31,850 bases of DNA. It comes from CAZZIQ01 sp964654355 (GTDB taxonomy: Bacteria; Pseudomonadota; Gammaproteobacteria; GCF-002020875). Each line of letters starts with the position of its first letter. Within the stretch, counting starts at the first letter, position 1. The notes under the pieces are model-generated. The model ran no database searches. It worked only from the letters and a program-made list of their open reading frames with translations, and was not told where the DNA came from. The stretch is from positions 1 through 31,850 of the forward strand of contig CAZZIQ010000010.1 of the NCBI GenBank assembly GCA_964654355.1. The letters run 5' to 3'. This document shows positions 24,939 through 31,850 of this stretch, one piece after another. Made by a program: the position numbers and the translations under genes.

Positions 24939-24963
24939 CGCCCGCAGTTGCGGGCGTTTTTGT
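24939..24963 (+). terminator. Rho-independent terminator after efp
   Basis: CGCCCGC (24939-24945), loop AGTT, GCGGGCG (24950-24956), then five T (24957-24961). The seven-pair GC-rich stem with U tract ends the efp transcript and lies 24 bases before epmA, so epmA either has its own promoter or depends on read-through. Confidence 0.92.
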
Positions 24964-24986
24964 TTGGGGGATCGGGGGTGTGGACG

Positions 24987-25949
24987 ATGTCTGAATCAAT
25001 CATCTGGCAGCCGAGTGCGACGCAGGAGATGCTCCAGGCGCGCGCGTGCTTGTACGCGGCGATTCGTGAGTTCTTTACACGGCGTGCGGTGCTCGAAGTG
25101 GATGTGCCCATACTCAATCGCGGTACGGTTCCTGACCTCAACATAGACTCCGTCCCTGTGCGCCTGAGTGCGGTAGCTGGCCAACATTATTTGCAGACAT
25201 CGCCGGAGTTATTTCACAAACGTTTATTGGCTGCCGGCAGTGGGCCGATTTATCAGTTGGGGCACGTGTTCCGTGATGAGCCGAGTGGTCGCTATCATCA
25301 ACCCGAGTTTGTGTTGTTGGAATGGTATCGCCCCGGCTTCACGCTTGAGGGATTGATGGATGAGGTCGTCGCTCTTTTGCGCCATGTGGGCCTTGAGCGT
25401 CCTGTTCAGCGGGTGACGTATCAACAAGCTTTTGCGCGTTGGGTGGGCATTGAAGATGTGCTACATGCCGATTCCTCCGTGTTGCGTGCTGCGGCTTCTG
25501 CACACGGGATAGATCTGGTCGAAGACTTGGGTGAGGAGCCTTTGCCTTGGCTGCATTTGTTGCAAGCGCAGGTGTTGGAGCCTGCATTGCGTACGGAAGG
25601 TGCAGTCTTGATTACGGCATGGCCGGCCCAGCAAGCGGCATTGGCGCGGTTGGATCCTGCGCATCCTGAGCTCGCGTTGCGCTTTGAGTTGTATGTAGAT
25701 GGAATTGAGTTGGCCAATGGCTATGACGAATTACGCGATCCCGTTGAGCAGCGTGCGCGATTTTCCGCAGAGCTTGCTCAGCGTAAGCGTGAAGCGCGCC
25801 CGGTCAACGTGGATGAGGCATTCTTAGACGCATTGGATGCCGGCCTTCCCGCCTGTTGTGGTGTAGCGCTCGGTATCGATCGTCTATTGATGGTGCTGAC
25901 AGGTGCGCAGCAGATGCGTGACGTGGTCGCGTTTGCGATAGCGGATTAG
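24987..25949 (+). CDS. epmA: EF-P--(R)-beta-lysine ligase EpmA (GenX/PoxA)
   Basis: This 320-residue paralogue of the class II lysyl-tRNA synthetase catalytic domain lacks the anticodon-binding domain, as all EpmA do. Motif 2 is seen as VFRDEPSGRYHQPEFVLLEWYRPG and motif 3 as GVALGIDRLLMVL. It activates beta-lysine and joins it to K34 of EF-P. The start MSESIIWQPSAT resembles E. coli MSETASWQPSAS, fixing ATG 24987. The 3' end overlaps psd (minus strand) by four bases. Confidence 0.95.
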   Translation: MSESIIWQPSATQEMLQARACLYAAIREFFTRRAVLEVDVPILNRGTVPDLNIDSVPVRLSAVAGQHYLQTSPELFHKRLLAAGSGPIYQLGHVFRDEPSGRYHQPEFVLLEWYRPGFTLEGLMDEVVALLRHVGLERPVQRVTYQQAFARWVGIEDVLHADSSVLRAAASAHGIDLVEDLGEEPLPWLHLLQAQVLEPALRTEGAVLITAWPAQQAALARLDPAHPELALRFELYVDGIELANGYDELRDPVEQRARFSAELAQRKREARPVNVDEAFLDALDAGLPACCGVALGIDRLLMVLTGAQQMRDVVAFAIAD

Positions 25950-26836
25950 TCAAAAATCCATTCAAACAATTCTTCGCCAAGGCGCACGGCTTGGTCGGTG
26001 CGCAAAGATTTGCGCGCGCGTGGACCCGATTTGTTAGTGAGCAGAATGACGGTGGAGCCCATATTGAAGCGTCCCAGTTCTTCGCCGCGTGCATAGCTGC
26101 GTTGTTCCAGTTTGCTGCCACGCAAGTCTAGAGTCTCTACGTTGCGTCCAGCAGGCGGCGTAATTTCACCAAGGCCTTCGAGTTCGATACTGCCAACAAA
26201 CAACGCGCCTACCAGAATCATAGCGAAGGGGCCTTGTTCGCTTTCAAACAGACACACTACGCGTTCATTGCGGGCAAACACGCCAGGTAGGGAGCGAACG
26301 GCCGGTCGATTTACCGGATACAAACGACCGGGCACATGAATCACATGGGTCAGCGTTCCAGCCATGGGCATGTGAATACGGTGATAGTCGCGCGGGGACA
26401 AATAGAGCGTGAGAAAGTGTCCATCTTGAAAGGCGGCGGCATGGCGTGCGTCGCCACCGAGGAGCGTGGTCACGCTGTAATGATGGCCCTTGGCTTGAAG
26501 GACTTGATCCTGTTTGATCGGACCATGCGCTGACACCGCGCCATCTACCGGGCTTCCCGGTTGCCGTGGTGAGGAGGGCCAGCGTCGTGCGTCCGGACGT
26601 AATGCGCGGGTAAAGAAGGCATTAAAGCTGGCGTATTGGCGTGGGTCTGGTTGTTGTGCCTCAGCGAGTGCCACGCGATAGCTCCGCAAGAACAGGGCAA
26701 TGAGTGTGCGCCCGATCCAGCCTTGGCGGCGGGTCAGAAAATGTACGCCACGTGACAGCGCATGCTGCGGTAGCAGACGCAGAGGCAGCAGAAACAGTTG
26801 ATCAAGCGCAGTGCGCAACGGTGTGGTCATGGGCAT
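25946..26836 (-). CDS. psd: Phosphatidylserine decarboxylase proenzyme
   Basis: This 296-residue membrane-associated enzyme makes phosphatidylethanolamine from phosphatidylserine. It cleaves itself to form a pyruvoyl group at the serine of the LGST motif; here the motif reads MGST with G260-S261. Other hallmarks are SPVDGAVSAHG (D98) and LSPRDYHRIHMP. It begins with ATG CCC ATG, so the start could be either 26836 or 26830; the ribosome site is weak. It lies 20 bases downstream of mltD on the same strand and may be co-transcribed with it. Confidence 0.95.
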   Translation of the reverse strand: MPMTTPLRTALDQLFLLPLRLLPQHALSRGVHFLTRRQGWIGRTLIALFLRSYRVALAEAQQPDPRQYASFNAFFTRALRPDARRWPSSPRQPGSPVDGAVSAHGPIKQDQVLQAKGHHYSVTTLLGGDARHAAAFQDGHFLTLYLSPRDYHRIHMPMAGTLTHVIHVPGRLYPVNRPAVRSLPGVFARNERVVCLFESEQGPFAMILVGALFVGSIELEGLGEITPPAGRNVETLDLRGSKLEQRSYARGEELGRFNMGSTVILLTNKSGPRARKSLRTDQAVRLGEELFEWIFD

Positions 26837-26856
26837 CCAAAAAAAAGAGGAGGGTG

Positions 26857-28449
26857 CTAGCGCGCACTCTGGCGTGGATCGACTTCAAATTCCAGCCATT
26901 GCCCCGGTTGCAGATAGGCATCGGGATTGAGTTGGTTTTGTTCAATCAAGTCATCCACACGGGTGCGGAAGCGTACGGCTATGGTCGATAGATTATCGCC
27001 GCTACGGACTTGGTAACGCACCTTTTGCAGTGGCACATCGGGCATTTCGGGTGCACTGGGGCTGGCGATTTCAGGCGCTGGCTCGTCGGGGACCCACACC
27101 ACCAATTCGCGCCCGACGCGCAGGACATCCTTGGGTGCCATGCCGTTCCAGCGCGCAACCTCTTTGACGGTCACGCGATAGTTGCGGGCGATGTCCCATA
27201 GGCTCTGGCCGCTCTGCACTTCATGAATGGTTCGCTGACCGCTGCGCGGACGGTTGAGTAGGCGTTCCTCGCGCGCTTCAGCATGTTGCGTATACGCGCT
27301 GCTGTCGCGGCGTGCGACACGAATCATGAGCGGGTCGCCCGCGCGAATGAGGTTACCGCGCAGATCATTTGCCGCGCGAATGGCTGCGGGTGTGGTGTCA
27401 AAGCGTTGGGCGATGACGCCAAGGCTGTCCCCCGGTTGAATCACATACCGCGTCCACTCCACGCGTTCCCTTGCCGGAACTGCGTCGAGTTGGGTACGAA
27501 AGCGGCTGGCGACCGCAATTGGCAGCAGGAAGCGATGTGGTCCTTTCGGGGGCGTGGCCCAACGGTCATAGCCGGGGTTGAGTTCGTAGAGCGCATCCAG
27601 CTCCATCTGCGCCAGTTCCGCGGCCAGCGTTAGATCGATCTGGCTTTCCGCATTCACCTCCAACAACACGGGACGGTCGGCGATGTAGGGTAGGGTGAGA
27701 CCGTGGCGTTGGCGGTCTTCCAAGATTTGCGCGAGCGCGAGTAAGCGTGGCACATAGCCTTCGGTTTCATTGGGCAGATCCAACGACCAGAAATCTAATG
27801 GCTTGCCCGCGTCGCGATTGCGCTTCATGCGCTTTTTCAGATTCCCAGCGCCGGTGTTGTAAGACGCGAGGGCGAGTGGCCAATCGCCGAATTCGCGATG
27901 CATGTCATCTAAGAATTCGAGTGCCGCGCGTGTGCTTGCGGCTACATCGCGGCGGCCGTCGTACCACCAATTGATCTTCAGGCCATACAAACGCCCTGTG
28001 GAGGGAATGAACTGCCACAACCCCGCCGCGCTGCCATGGGAGTAGGCGTAGGGACGGAAGGCGCTTTCCACCACCGGCAGTAGCGCCAGTTCGCCGGGGA
28101 GTCCGCGCCGTTCAACCTCGGTCAGAATGAAATGCAGGAAGGGACGAGCACGTTCAAATGCGCGCTCTAAGTAATCGGGATGATTTTTGTACCAGAGCAC
28201 ATGCGGCAGCAGACGCGGGTGATGGCGGTCGGCGATCTGGAAGCGGCTGACTAGGTGGCTCCAGATTGCAGGTTCGGGCGGCGTGGTCAGTCCTTCACCC
28301 GATTGCGCGAAGGCAATCGGCTGCACCCCAGTGAGCAGAAGGATGCCAAACAAGATCCGAGCGGCGCGGCGCGACGCGTTGGACAGACTAGAATGGCGGG
28401 CAATATGAAGAAAGAAACAATGCAGCACGAGAAACACTCCAGCGCCCAT
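26857..28449 (-). CDS. mltD: Membrane-bound lytic murein transglycosylase D-like, three LysM domains
   Basis: From ATG 28449 the protein has 530 residues. It has an SLT domain with catalytic glutamate E128 in LPVVESAFRPYAYS, followed by AAGLWQFIPSTGRLYGL and ASYNTGAGN, then three LysM peptidoglycan-binding domains at about 335-378, 409-452 and 479-522. It cleaves the glycan strand to 1,6-anhydromuropeptides. Its signal peptide (ILFGILLLTGVQPIAFAQ) ends in an AFA signal peptidase I site and has no lipobox, unlike E. coli MltD. The start is uncertain: the hydrophobic segment lies 30 residues in, a TTG at 28476 is also open, and the 5' end overlaps the divergent methyltransferase start by up to 45 bases. 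Confidence 0.92.
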   Translation of the reverse strand: MGAGVFLVLHCFFLHIARHSSLSNASRRAARILFGILLLTGVQPIAFAQSGEGLTTPPEPAIWSHLVSRFQIADRHHPRLLPHVLWYKNHPDYLERAFERARPFLHFILTEVERRGLPGELALLPVVESAFRPYAYSHGSAAGLWQFIPSTGRLYGLKINWWYDGRRDVAASTRAALEFLDDMHREFGDWPLALASYNTGAGNLKKRMKRNRDAGKPLDFWSLDLPNETEGYVPRLLALAQILEDRQRHGLTLPYIADRPVLLEVNAESQIDLTLAAELAQMELDALYELNPGYDRWATPPKGPHRFLLPIAVASRFRTQLDAVPARERVEWTRYVIQPGDSLGVIAQRFDTTPAAIRAANDLRGNLIRAGDPLMIRVARRDSSAYTQHAEAREERLLNRPRSGQRTIHEVQSGQSLWDIARNYRVTVKEVARWNGMAPKDVLRVGRELVVWVPDEPAPEIASPSAPEMPDVPLQKVRYQVRSGDNLSTIAVRFRTRVDDLIEQNQLNPDAYLQPGQWLEFEVDPRQSAR

Positions 28450-29358
28450 TCTGCGAGGCAAGTGCCGGCGGAGCAAGTTTCGTCGCCAGCGAGCGGGTTC
28501 TTGGCGCGGTTATGGGCAGCCTGGCGGCGGGGCTGTCGTGCGTTGCGGGCCTTGCCGTTGGATTTGCCGGCCGCGCAGCGTCAGTGGTGGCAAAGCGCAC
28601 TCGGTCAGCACTTACTGACCGAGGAGCGTGCAGTACTGTCGCAAGCCCTGCAGGGCAGTTATGGCGTGCACTGGGCGCTGCTTGGGCCGTATCCGGGCTT
28701 TCACGAGGATCTGGCCGTCGATATCGCGCACGGTTTCCAGTTTGGGCATGAGATTGAGCCGGGCACGCCGATTGCCCTGCGCAATGATGCCGCCGCGTGG
28801 CCGCTGGCCAGCGAGACGCTCACGGCGGTGGTGTTGCCGCATGCCTATGCCCATGCCGAGGATCCGCACAGCCTCTTGCGCGAGGCGCATCGGGTGTTGC
28901 GCGCGGACGGGGTGGTGGTGGTATTGGGCTGGAATCCGTGGAGTTTATGGGGTGCGCGCATTGTGCTGTCGCGCTTGTGGCAGATCGCGACGCGGCGACG
29001 GGTGCGTTACCCCTGGTGTACGCGTTTGTTGACTGCAGGGCGACTGCGCGAGTGGTGCAGCGTATTGGGGTTTGAGGTGCTACGGGTGCGTCACTATGGC
29101 TATCAACTGCCGATCAACGCGACCCCGGCGGGCGGCATAGTGCGCGTCATTGCGGCAGGCTTACGCCGACTCCATCTTGCGCCCTTTGCCGGGGGGTATT
29201 GCTTGGTCGCGCGCAAGCATGTGTTGCCGTTGACGCCCATTCGTCCGCGTTGGGCGCGGCGCTCGGTCCCAGTCGGTGCCATGGTTGGGCAGCGCGCGGT
29301 GGAAAGCGGTACCCTGCCGCGCATGCATACGATGTCTGATCCGGATTCCTATGACTGA
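28405..29358 (+). CDS. SAM-dependent methyltransferase, YafS-like
   Basis: This 317-residue protein has a class I methyltransferase core in its middle (AVDIAHGFQFGHEIE... region, LTAVVLPHAYAHAEDPHSLLREAHRVLRADGVVVVLGWNPWSLWG), with the acidic and HRVLR elements typical of methyltransf_11 proteins. The usual glycine-rich GxGxG loop is degenerate. Synteny points to E. coli yafS, which likewise lies between mltD/gloB and rnhA/dnaQ. gloB is absent here. The substrate is unknown in the family. The start is one of three nearby ATGs (28393, 28405, 28420); the middle one is taken. It overlaps rnhA by eight bases. Confidence 0.75.
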   Translation: MKKETMQHEKHSSAHSARQVPAEQVSSPASGFLARLWAAWRRGCRALRALPLDLPAAQRQWWQSALGQHLLTEERAVLSQALQGSYGVHWALLGPYPGFHEDLAVDIAHGFQFGHEIEPGTPIALRNDAAAWPLASETLTAVVLPHAYAHAEDPHSLLREAHRVLRADGVVVVLGWNPWSLWGARIVLSRLWQIATRRRVRYPWCTRLLTAGRLREWCSVLGFEVLRVRHYGYQLPINATPAGGIVRVIAAGLRRLHLAPFAGGYCLVARKHVLPLTPIRPRWARRSVPVGAMVGQRAVESGTLPRMHTMSDPDSYD

Positions 29359-29821
29359 TGTAATTGAGACCGCCAGTGTTGTGGAGCTGTTCAGCGACGG
29401 CGGTTGCCGCGGCAATCCAGGTCCGGGGGGGTGGGGCACGATCTTGCGCTGGGGAGGGCATGAGCGTGAGCTCAATGGCTATGCTGAGCACACCACCAAC
29501 AATCGTATGGAGCTGATGGCTGTGATTGCGGGGCTGGAGGCGCTCAAGCGCCCGGCGCAGGTGCAGGTCACCACCGATTCGCAGTATGTACGCAATGGCA
29601 TGACCCAGTGGATTCAGGGCTGGTTGCGCAATGGCTGGAAAACCGCAGCGAAGAAACCGGTGCAGAATGCAGATTTATGGCAACGTTTGTTAGAGGCCGC
29701 CAAACCGCATGAGATTGAGTGGCACTGGGTGCGTGGCCACCAAGGCCATGCCGAGAATGAACGGGCTGATGCGCTTGCCAATGCCGCAATGGACGCACAA
29801 GGCTCAACGACAAGCCAATGA
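29351..29821 (+). CDS. rnhA: Ribonuclease HI
   Basis: This 156-residue enzyme cuts the RNA strand of RNA-DNA hybrids. The active-site acids are D16 (FSDGGCRGNPGPGGWG), E54 (NRMELMAVI), D76 (TTDSQYV) and D140 (ERADALA), with H130 in the WVRGHQGH loop. A basic protrusion (WLRNGWKTAAKKPVQN) is present as in E. coli. ATG 29351 lies inside the last eight bases of the methyltransferase gene; upstream in-frame codons are not conserved. dnaQ follows 101 bases downstream on the same strand, whereas in E. coli the two are divergent. Confidence 0.96.
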   Translation: MTDVIETASVVELFSDGGCRGNPGPGGWGTILRWGGHERELNGYAEHTTNNRMELMAVIAGLEALKRPAQVQVTTDSQYVRNGMTQWIQGWLRNGWKTAAKKPVQNADLWQRLLEAAKPHEIEWHWVRGHQGHAENERADALANAAMDAQGSTTSQ

Positions 29822-29831
29822 TGAACGGCCC

Positions 29832-29888
29832 CTTCGCGACGGTTTGGCCGCCTCAGGCAGGCTAACATCTGCCAAACGCGCCGCGAAG
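29832..29888 (+). repeat. Long imperfect hairpin between rnhA and dnaQ
   Basis: CTTCGCG (CTTCGCG at 29832-29838) pairs with CGCGAAG (29882-29888), and GTTTGGC (29842-29848) pairs with GCCAAAC (29871-29877), with a small internal loop and a 22-base apical loop. Fourteen base pairs in total. No T tract follows. It ends 34 bases before the dnaQ ATG. Confidence 0.65.
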
Positions 29889-29922
29889 CCAATGGATTAG
29901 ATTGCCAACCAAGAGAAATGTA

Positions 29923-30639
29923 ATGCGCCAAGTTGTTCTCGATACAGAAACCACCGGTCTAGAAGTGCGCGATGGGCATCGCATCATTGAAATCGGTTGT
30001 GTTGAGCTGGTGAATCGTCGCCTCAGTGGCCGGCATTATCACCAATACATTCAACCCGAACGCGACATTGATGCGGGCGCCGAGGCGGTGCATGGCATTA
30101 GTGCGAGCTTTCTTGCGGATAAGCCCGTGTTTGCCGAGATTGCTGCGGACTTTCTAGAGTTCGTGCAGGGCGCAGAGTTGATTATTCACAACGCACCGTT
30201 TGATGTTGGTTTTCTCAATGCCGAGCTCAAACGCTTGCAGGGTGCGGCTAGTGTGCCGGAAAGCCTGGATGCCATTTGCAGTGTGACCGACACCTTGCAG
30301 ATGGCACGACGCATGTTTACGGCGCAGAAGAATAATTTGGATGCGTTGTGTCGCCGCTTAGGGATCGACAACAGCCATCGCGAATTGCACGGCGCTTTGC
30401 TCGATGCCGAGATTCTGGCCGAGGTGTATTTGGCCATGACCAGTGGTCAGGTGGGCATGGTGTTGAGTAAGGAAGAAGAAGACTTGCAGAAGGGCGTGAG
30501 CCGTATTCGTCGTGCCGCTGCAAATCGAACGCCACTCCCAGTGATTGAGGCATCTGCCGCAGAACAAGCTGCGCACGCAGCCTTTTTGGAGTTGATGCGT
30601 AAGCAGGGCGCAACCCCGCTGTGGGATCAAGAAGGTTAG
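29923..30639 (+). CDS. dnaQ: DNA polymerase III epsilon subunit (3'-5' proofreading exonuclease)
   Basis: This 238-residue DEDDh exonuclease proofreads for the replicative polymerase. Exo I is LDTETTG with D7 and E9, Exo II is HNAPFDVGFLN, and Exo III is HRELHGALLDAEILAEVY. After residue 180 or so is the flexible tail that binds the polymerase alpha subunit in E. coli. ATG 29923 is preferred, with AAGAGA upstream; TTG 29902 would add seven residues. It converges on the unknown membrane gene with a 16-base gap. Confidence 0.96.
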   Translation: MRQVVLDTETTGLEVRDGHRIIEIGCVELVNRRLSGRHYHQYIQPERDIDAGAEAVHGISASFLADKPVFAEIAADFLEFVQGAELIIHNAPFDVGFLNAELKRLQGAASVPESLDAICSVTDTLQMARRMFTAQKNNLDALCRRLGIDNSHRELHGALLDAEILAEVYLAMTSGQVGMVLSKEEEDLQKGVSRIRRAAANRTPLPVIEASAAEQAAHAAFLELMRKQGATPLWDQEG

Positions 30640-30655
30640 TCAGTCTGCTCTGGCG

Positions 30656-31285
30656 TTACGGCCGACCGCGGACGTTGCGCGAGAGGTCAATCAATAGCGT
30701 CAGGCTCTCGGCTAGTAAATAAGCCACTGCCAGAACTACAAACCCGGCGATTGGGCCAATCGCTAGCCATTCCCAGGCGGCGTGGGTCTGCAACATCACT
30801 TCACGCAGTACATCCGGGGTGAGCGCAGGCATCGTCGGCAGCTGTACAAGCGTGTGCAGGCGGGGCCCGTCGGTAACCTGTAACAGGCCTTCCATCCAGC
30901 TGCGTGCGAGCACGCACAACGCTGCCAGTTCGCCGGTCAAACGCAGCATGAGGCTAGCCAATGGCAATAGCGTGTATTGATGGTCATGGATCCCGCGCGC
31001 TTGCCGCGCGCGCACCACCAGCGTGTGCAGTGCCAGCCAAGCTGCCAAAATCACCAAAACCTGTAGGCCCACTAGAACGGCAGTGGAAACGGCGGTCAGT
31101 GCTGAGGCTTGATGTTGTTTCCACACTTCGATCGACTCGCCGACCAAAACAATGGCGAGCACAATCGCGAAGAGGCGAATGAGCAACGAGAAGCCGTGGC
31201 GAAACAATCGCCCATCACTCAATGCGCGCATGAGTGAATGGGTCGGGATTCGGGCGGTAAACGGGAGGTCACGAGTTTCAGACAT
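30656..31285 (-). CDS. Unknown membrane protein divergent from gltA
   Basis: I do not recognise this 209-residue protein. It is basic at the N-terminus, then shows hydrophobic segments at about 32-51, 65-90, possibly 106-130, and 173-197, so it is probably an inner-membrane protein with three or four helices. The stretch between the last two (QVTDGPRLHTLVQLPTMPAL) is more polar. No catalytic motif is visible. GAGGGG precedes the ATG. A perfect TATAAT lies only seven bases upstream of the start (31292-31297, minus strand), which would give a leaderless transcript. It shares a control region with the citrate synthase gene but nothing else ties it to respiration. Codon use looks like that of its neighbours. 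Confidence 0.8.
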   Translation of the reverse strand: MSETRDLPFTARIPTHSLMRALSDGRLFRHGFSLLIRLFAIVLAIVLVGESIEVWKQHQASALTAVSTAVLVGLQVLVILAAWLALHTLVVRARQARGIHDHQYTLLPLASLMLRLTGELAALCVLARSWMEGLLQVTDGPRLHTLVQLPTMPALTPDVLREVMLQTHAAWEWLAIGPIAGFVVLAVAYLLAESLTLLIDLSRNVRGRP

Positions 31286-31291
31286 CCCCTC

Positions 31292-31349
31292 ATTATAGTC
31301 AGTGCCGCGGCTCGCGGCAGGGCGCGGCGAGCCGCGGCACTGCTACAAT
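31292..31349. promoter_or_regulatory. Symmetric divergent promoter region of the membrane gene and gltA
   Basis: On the minus strand TATAAT (31297-31292) and on the plus strand TACAAT (31344-31349) flank a large dyad. Neither has a recognisable -35 box; both -35 positions lie inside the dyad. The plus start would fall near 31356, leaving a 5' leader with GAGGAGG before gltA. Confidence 0.55.
31301..31341. repeat. 15-bp perfect inverted repeat upstream of gltA
   Basis: AGTGCCGCGGCTCGC (31301-31315) and GCGAGCCGCGGCACT (31327-31341) with an 11-base spacer (31316-31326). GC-rich, no T tract. It may be a regulator binding site, a bidirectional hairpin, or a member of a dispersed palindrome family. 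Confidence 0.9.
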
Positions 31350-31378
31350 GCGCTGCTCACACGGCTGAGGAGGGCTGT

Positions 31379-31850
31379 ATGGCTGAAAAAACGATGTTGC
31401 TGGTCGATCCGGCAACCGGACAGGAAACCGCACTGCCATTGATTCCAGGTAGTCACGGGCCGTCGGTGTTGGATGTGCGCGATCTGTATCGACAGACCGG
31501 CATGTTCACGTTCGACCCCGGTTTCATGTCCACGGCCAGCTGCCGCAGCGCCATCACCTACATTGATGGGGATGAGGGCGTGCTGTTCTATCGCGGCTAT
31601 CCGATCGAGCAGTTGGCGGAATACAGCAGCTACCTCGAAGTTTGCCATCTGCTCCTGCATGGCGAGCTGCCGAACGCTGAAGAGTTTGCTCAGTTCGAAC
31701 GCACCATTAAAGAACATACGATGGTGCATGAAACCCTGCGTCGTTTTTACGAGGGCTTTCACTATGATGCGCACCCAATGGCGATTACCCTCGGTGTGGT
31801 CGGTGCGATGGCGGCCTTCTATCACGACTCGACGGATGTGAAGAATCCGG
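31379..31850 (+). CDS. gltA: Citrate synthase, N-terminal part (cut by window end)
   Basis: The open frame runs from ATG 31379 off the end of the window (157 codons seen). The protein starts MAEKTMLLVDPATGQE and includes FTFDPGFMSTASCRSAITYIDG, LFYRGYPIEQLAEYSSYLEV and LLHGELPN, the N-terminal features of the type II (hexameric, NADH-sensitive) citrate synthase of Gram-negative bacteria. It condenses oxaloacetate and acetyl-CoA at the start of the TCA cycle. The catalytic histidines and aspartate lie further on. The ribosome site GAGGAGG is strong. Upstream is the symmetric promoter region with the 15-bp inverted repeat. Confidence 0.96.
   Translation, partial: MAEKTMLLVDPATGQETALPLIPGSHGPSVLDVRDLYRQTGMFTFDPGFMSTASCRSAITYIDGDEGVLFYRGYPIEQLAEYSSYLEVCHLLLHGELPNAEEFAQFERTIKEHTMVHETLRRFYEGFHYDAHPMAITLGVVGAMAAFYHDSTDVKNP

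Noticed and set aside
1..31850. CRISPR arrays, tRNA genes, insertion sequences, prophage
   Set aside because: No spaced direct repeats, cloverleaf-like segments with acceptor ends, transposase or phage proteins were noticed on reading; a tRNAscan or ISfinder run was not possible.

Overview
The window is a chromosomal segment with dense housekeeping genes from a free-living gammaproteobacterium outside the Enterobacterales. The evidence is the gene order suhB/trmJ/iscR, the block ndk-rlmN-pilF-rodZ-ispG-hisS-yfgM-bamB-der, the K34-type EF-P with EpmA and EpmB, a HscBA-Fdx-IscX operon, and PilF (type IV pili). Base composition looks moderately GC-rich and even throughout. I see no tRNA, rRNA, insertion sequence, CRISPR array or prophage. 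Genus cannot be fixed from this sequence.

Layout. 1-3009: the end of ilvC with its terminator, pssA, then leuA behind a leader that looks like a leucine attenuator. 3023-5022: a family 4 uracil-DNA glycosylase and rimI, converging on suhB. 5152-13346: trmJ, cysE and a large iron-sulfur operon, iscR - nifS-like desulfurase - iscS - iscA - hscB - hscA - fdx - iscX, driven from a promoter that overlaps an excellent type 1 IscR site. The scaffold gene iscU is missing from its normal place between iscS and iscA. 13511-23259: ndk, rlmN, pilF, rodZ, ispG, hisS, yfgM, bamB, der and galU, mostly abutting or overlapping. 23276-25949: epmB, efp and epmA, a complete set for EF-P beta-lysylation apart from EpmC. 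25946-31850: psd and mltD on the minus strand, a YafS-like methyltransferase, rnhA and dnaQ on the plus strand, an unknown membrane protein on the minus strand, and the start of gltA, with a 15-bp perfect inverted repeat between the last two.

How the genes relate. CysE makes the cysteine precursor O-acetylserine and sits just upstream of two cysteine desulfurases. Several products of the window need Fe-S clusters: IscR, Fdx, RlmN, IspG, EpmB and the glycosylase. The leader upstream of leuA would couple leucine synthesis to charged tRNA-Leu.

The points most worth a second look are: (1) the N-terminus of the glycosylase resembles the clamp-loader-binding end of DNA polymerase III psi (HolD), and the gene occupies the holD position next to rimI; (2) the isc operon has no iscU although its partners IscS, HscB and HscA look intact; (3) the leuA attenuator; (4) the symmetric divergent promoter region before gltA. 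All calls come from reading the sequence and remembered family features; no database search was run.
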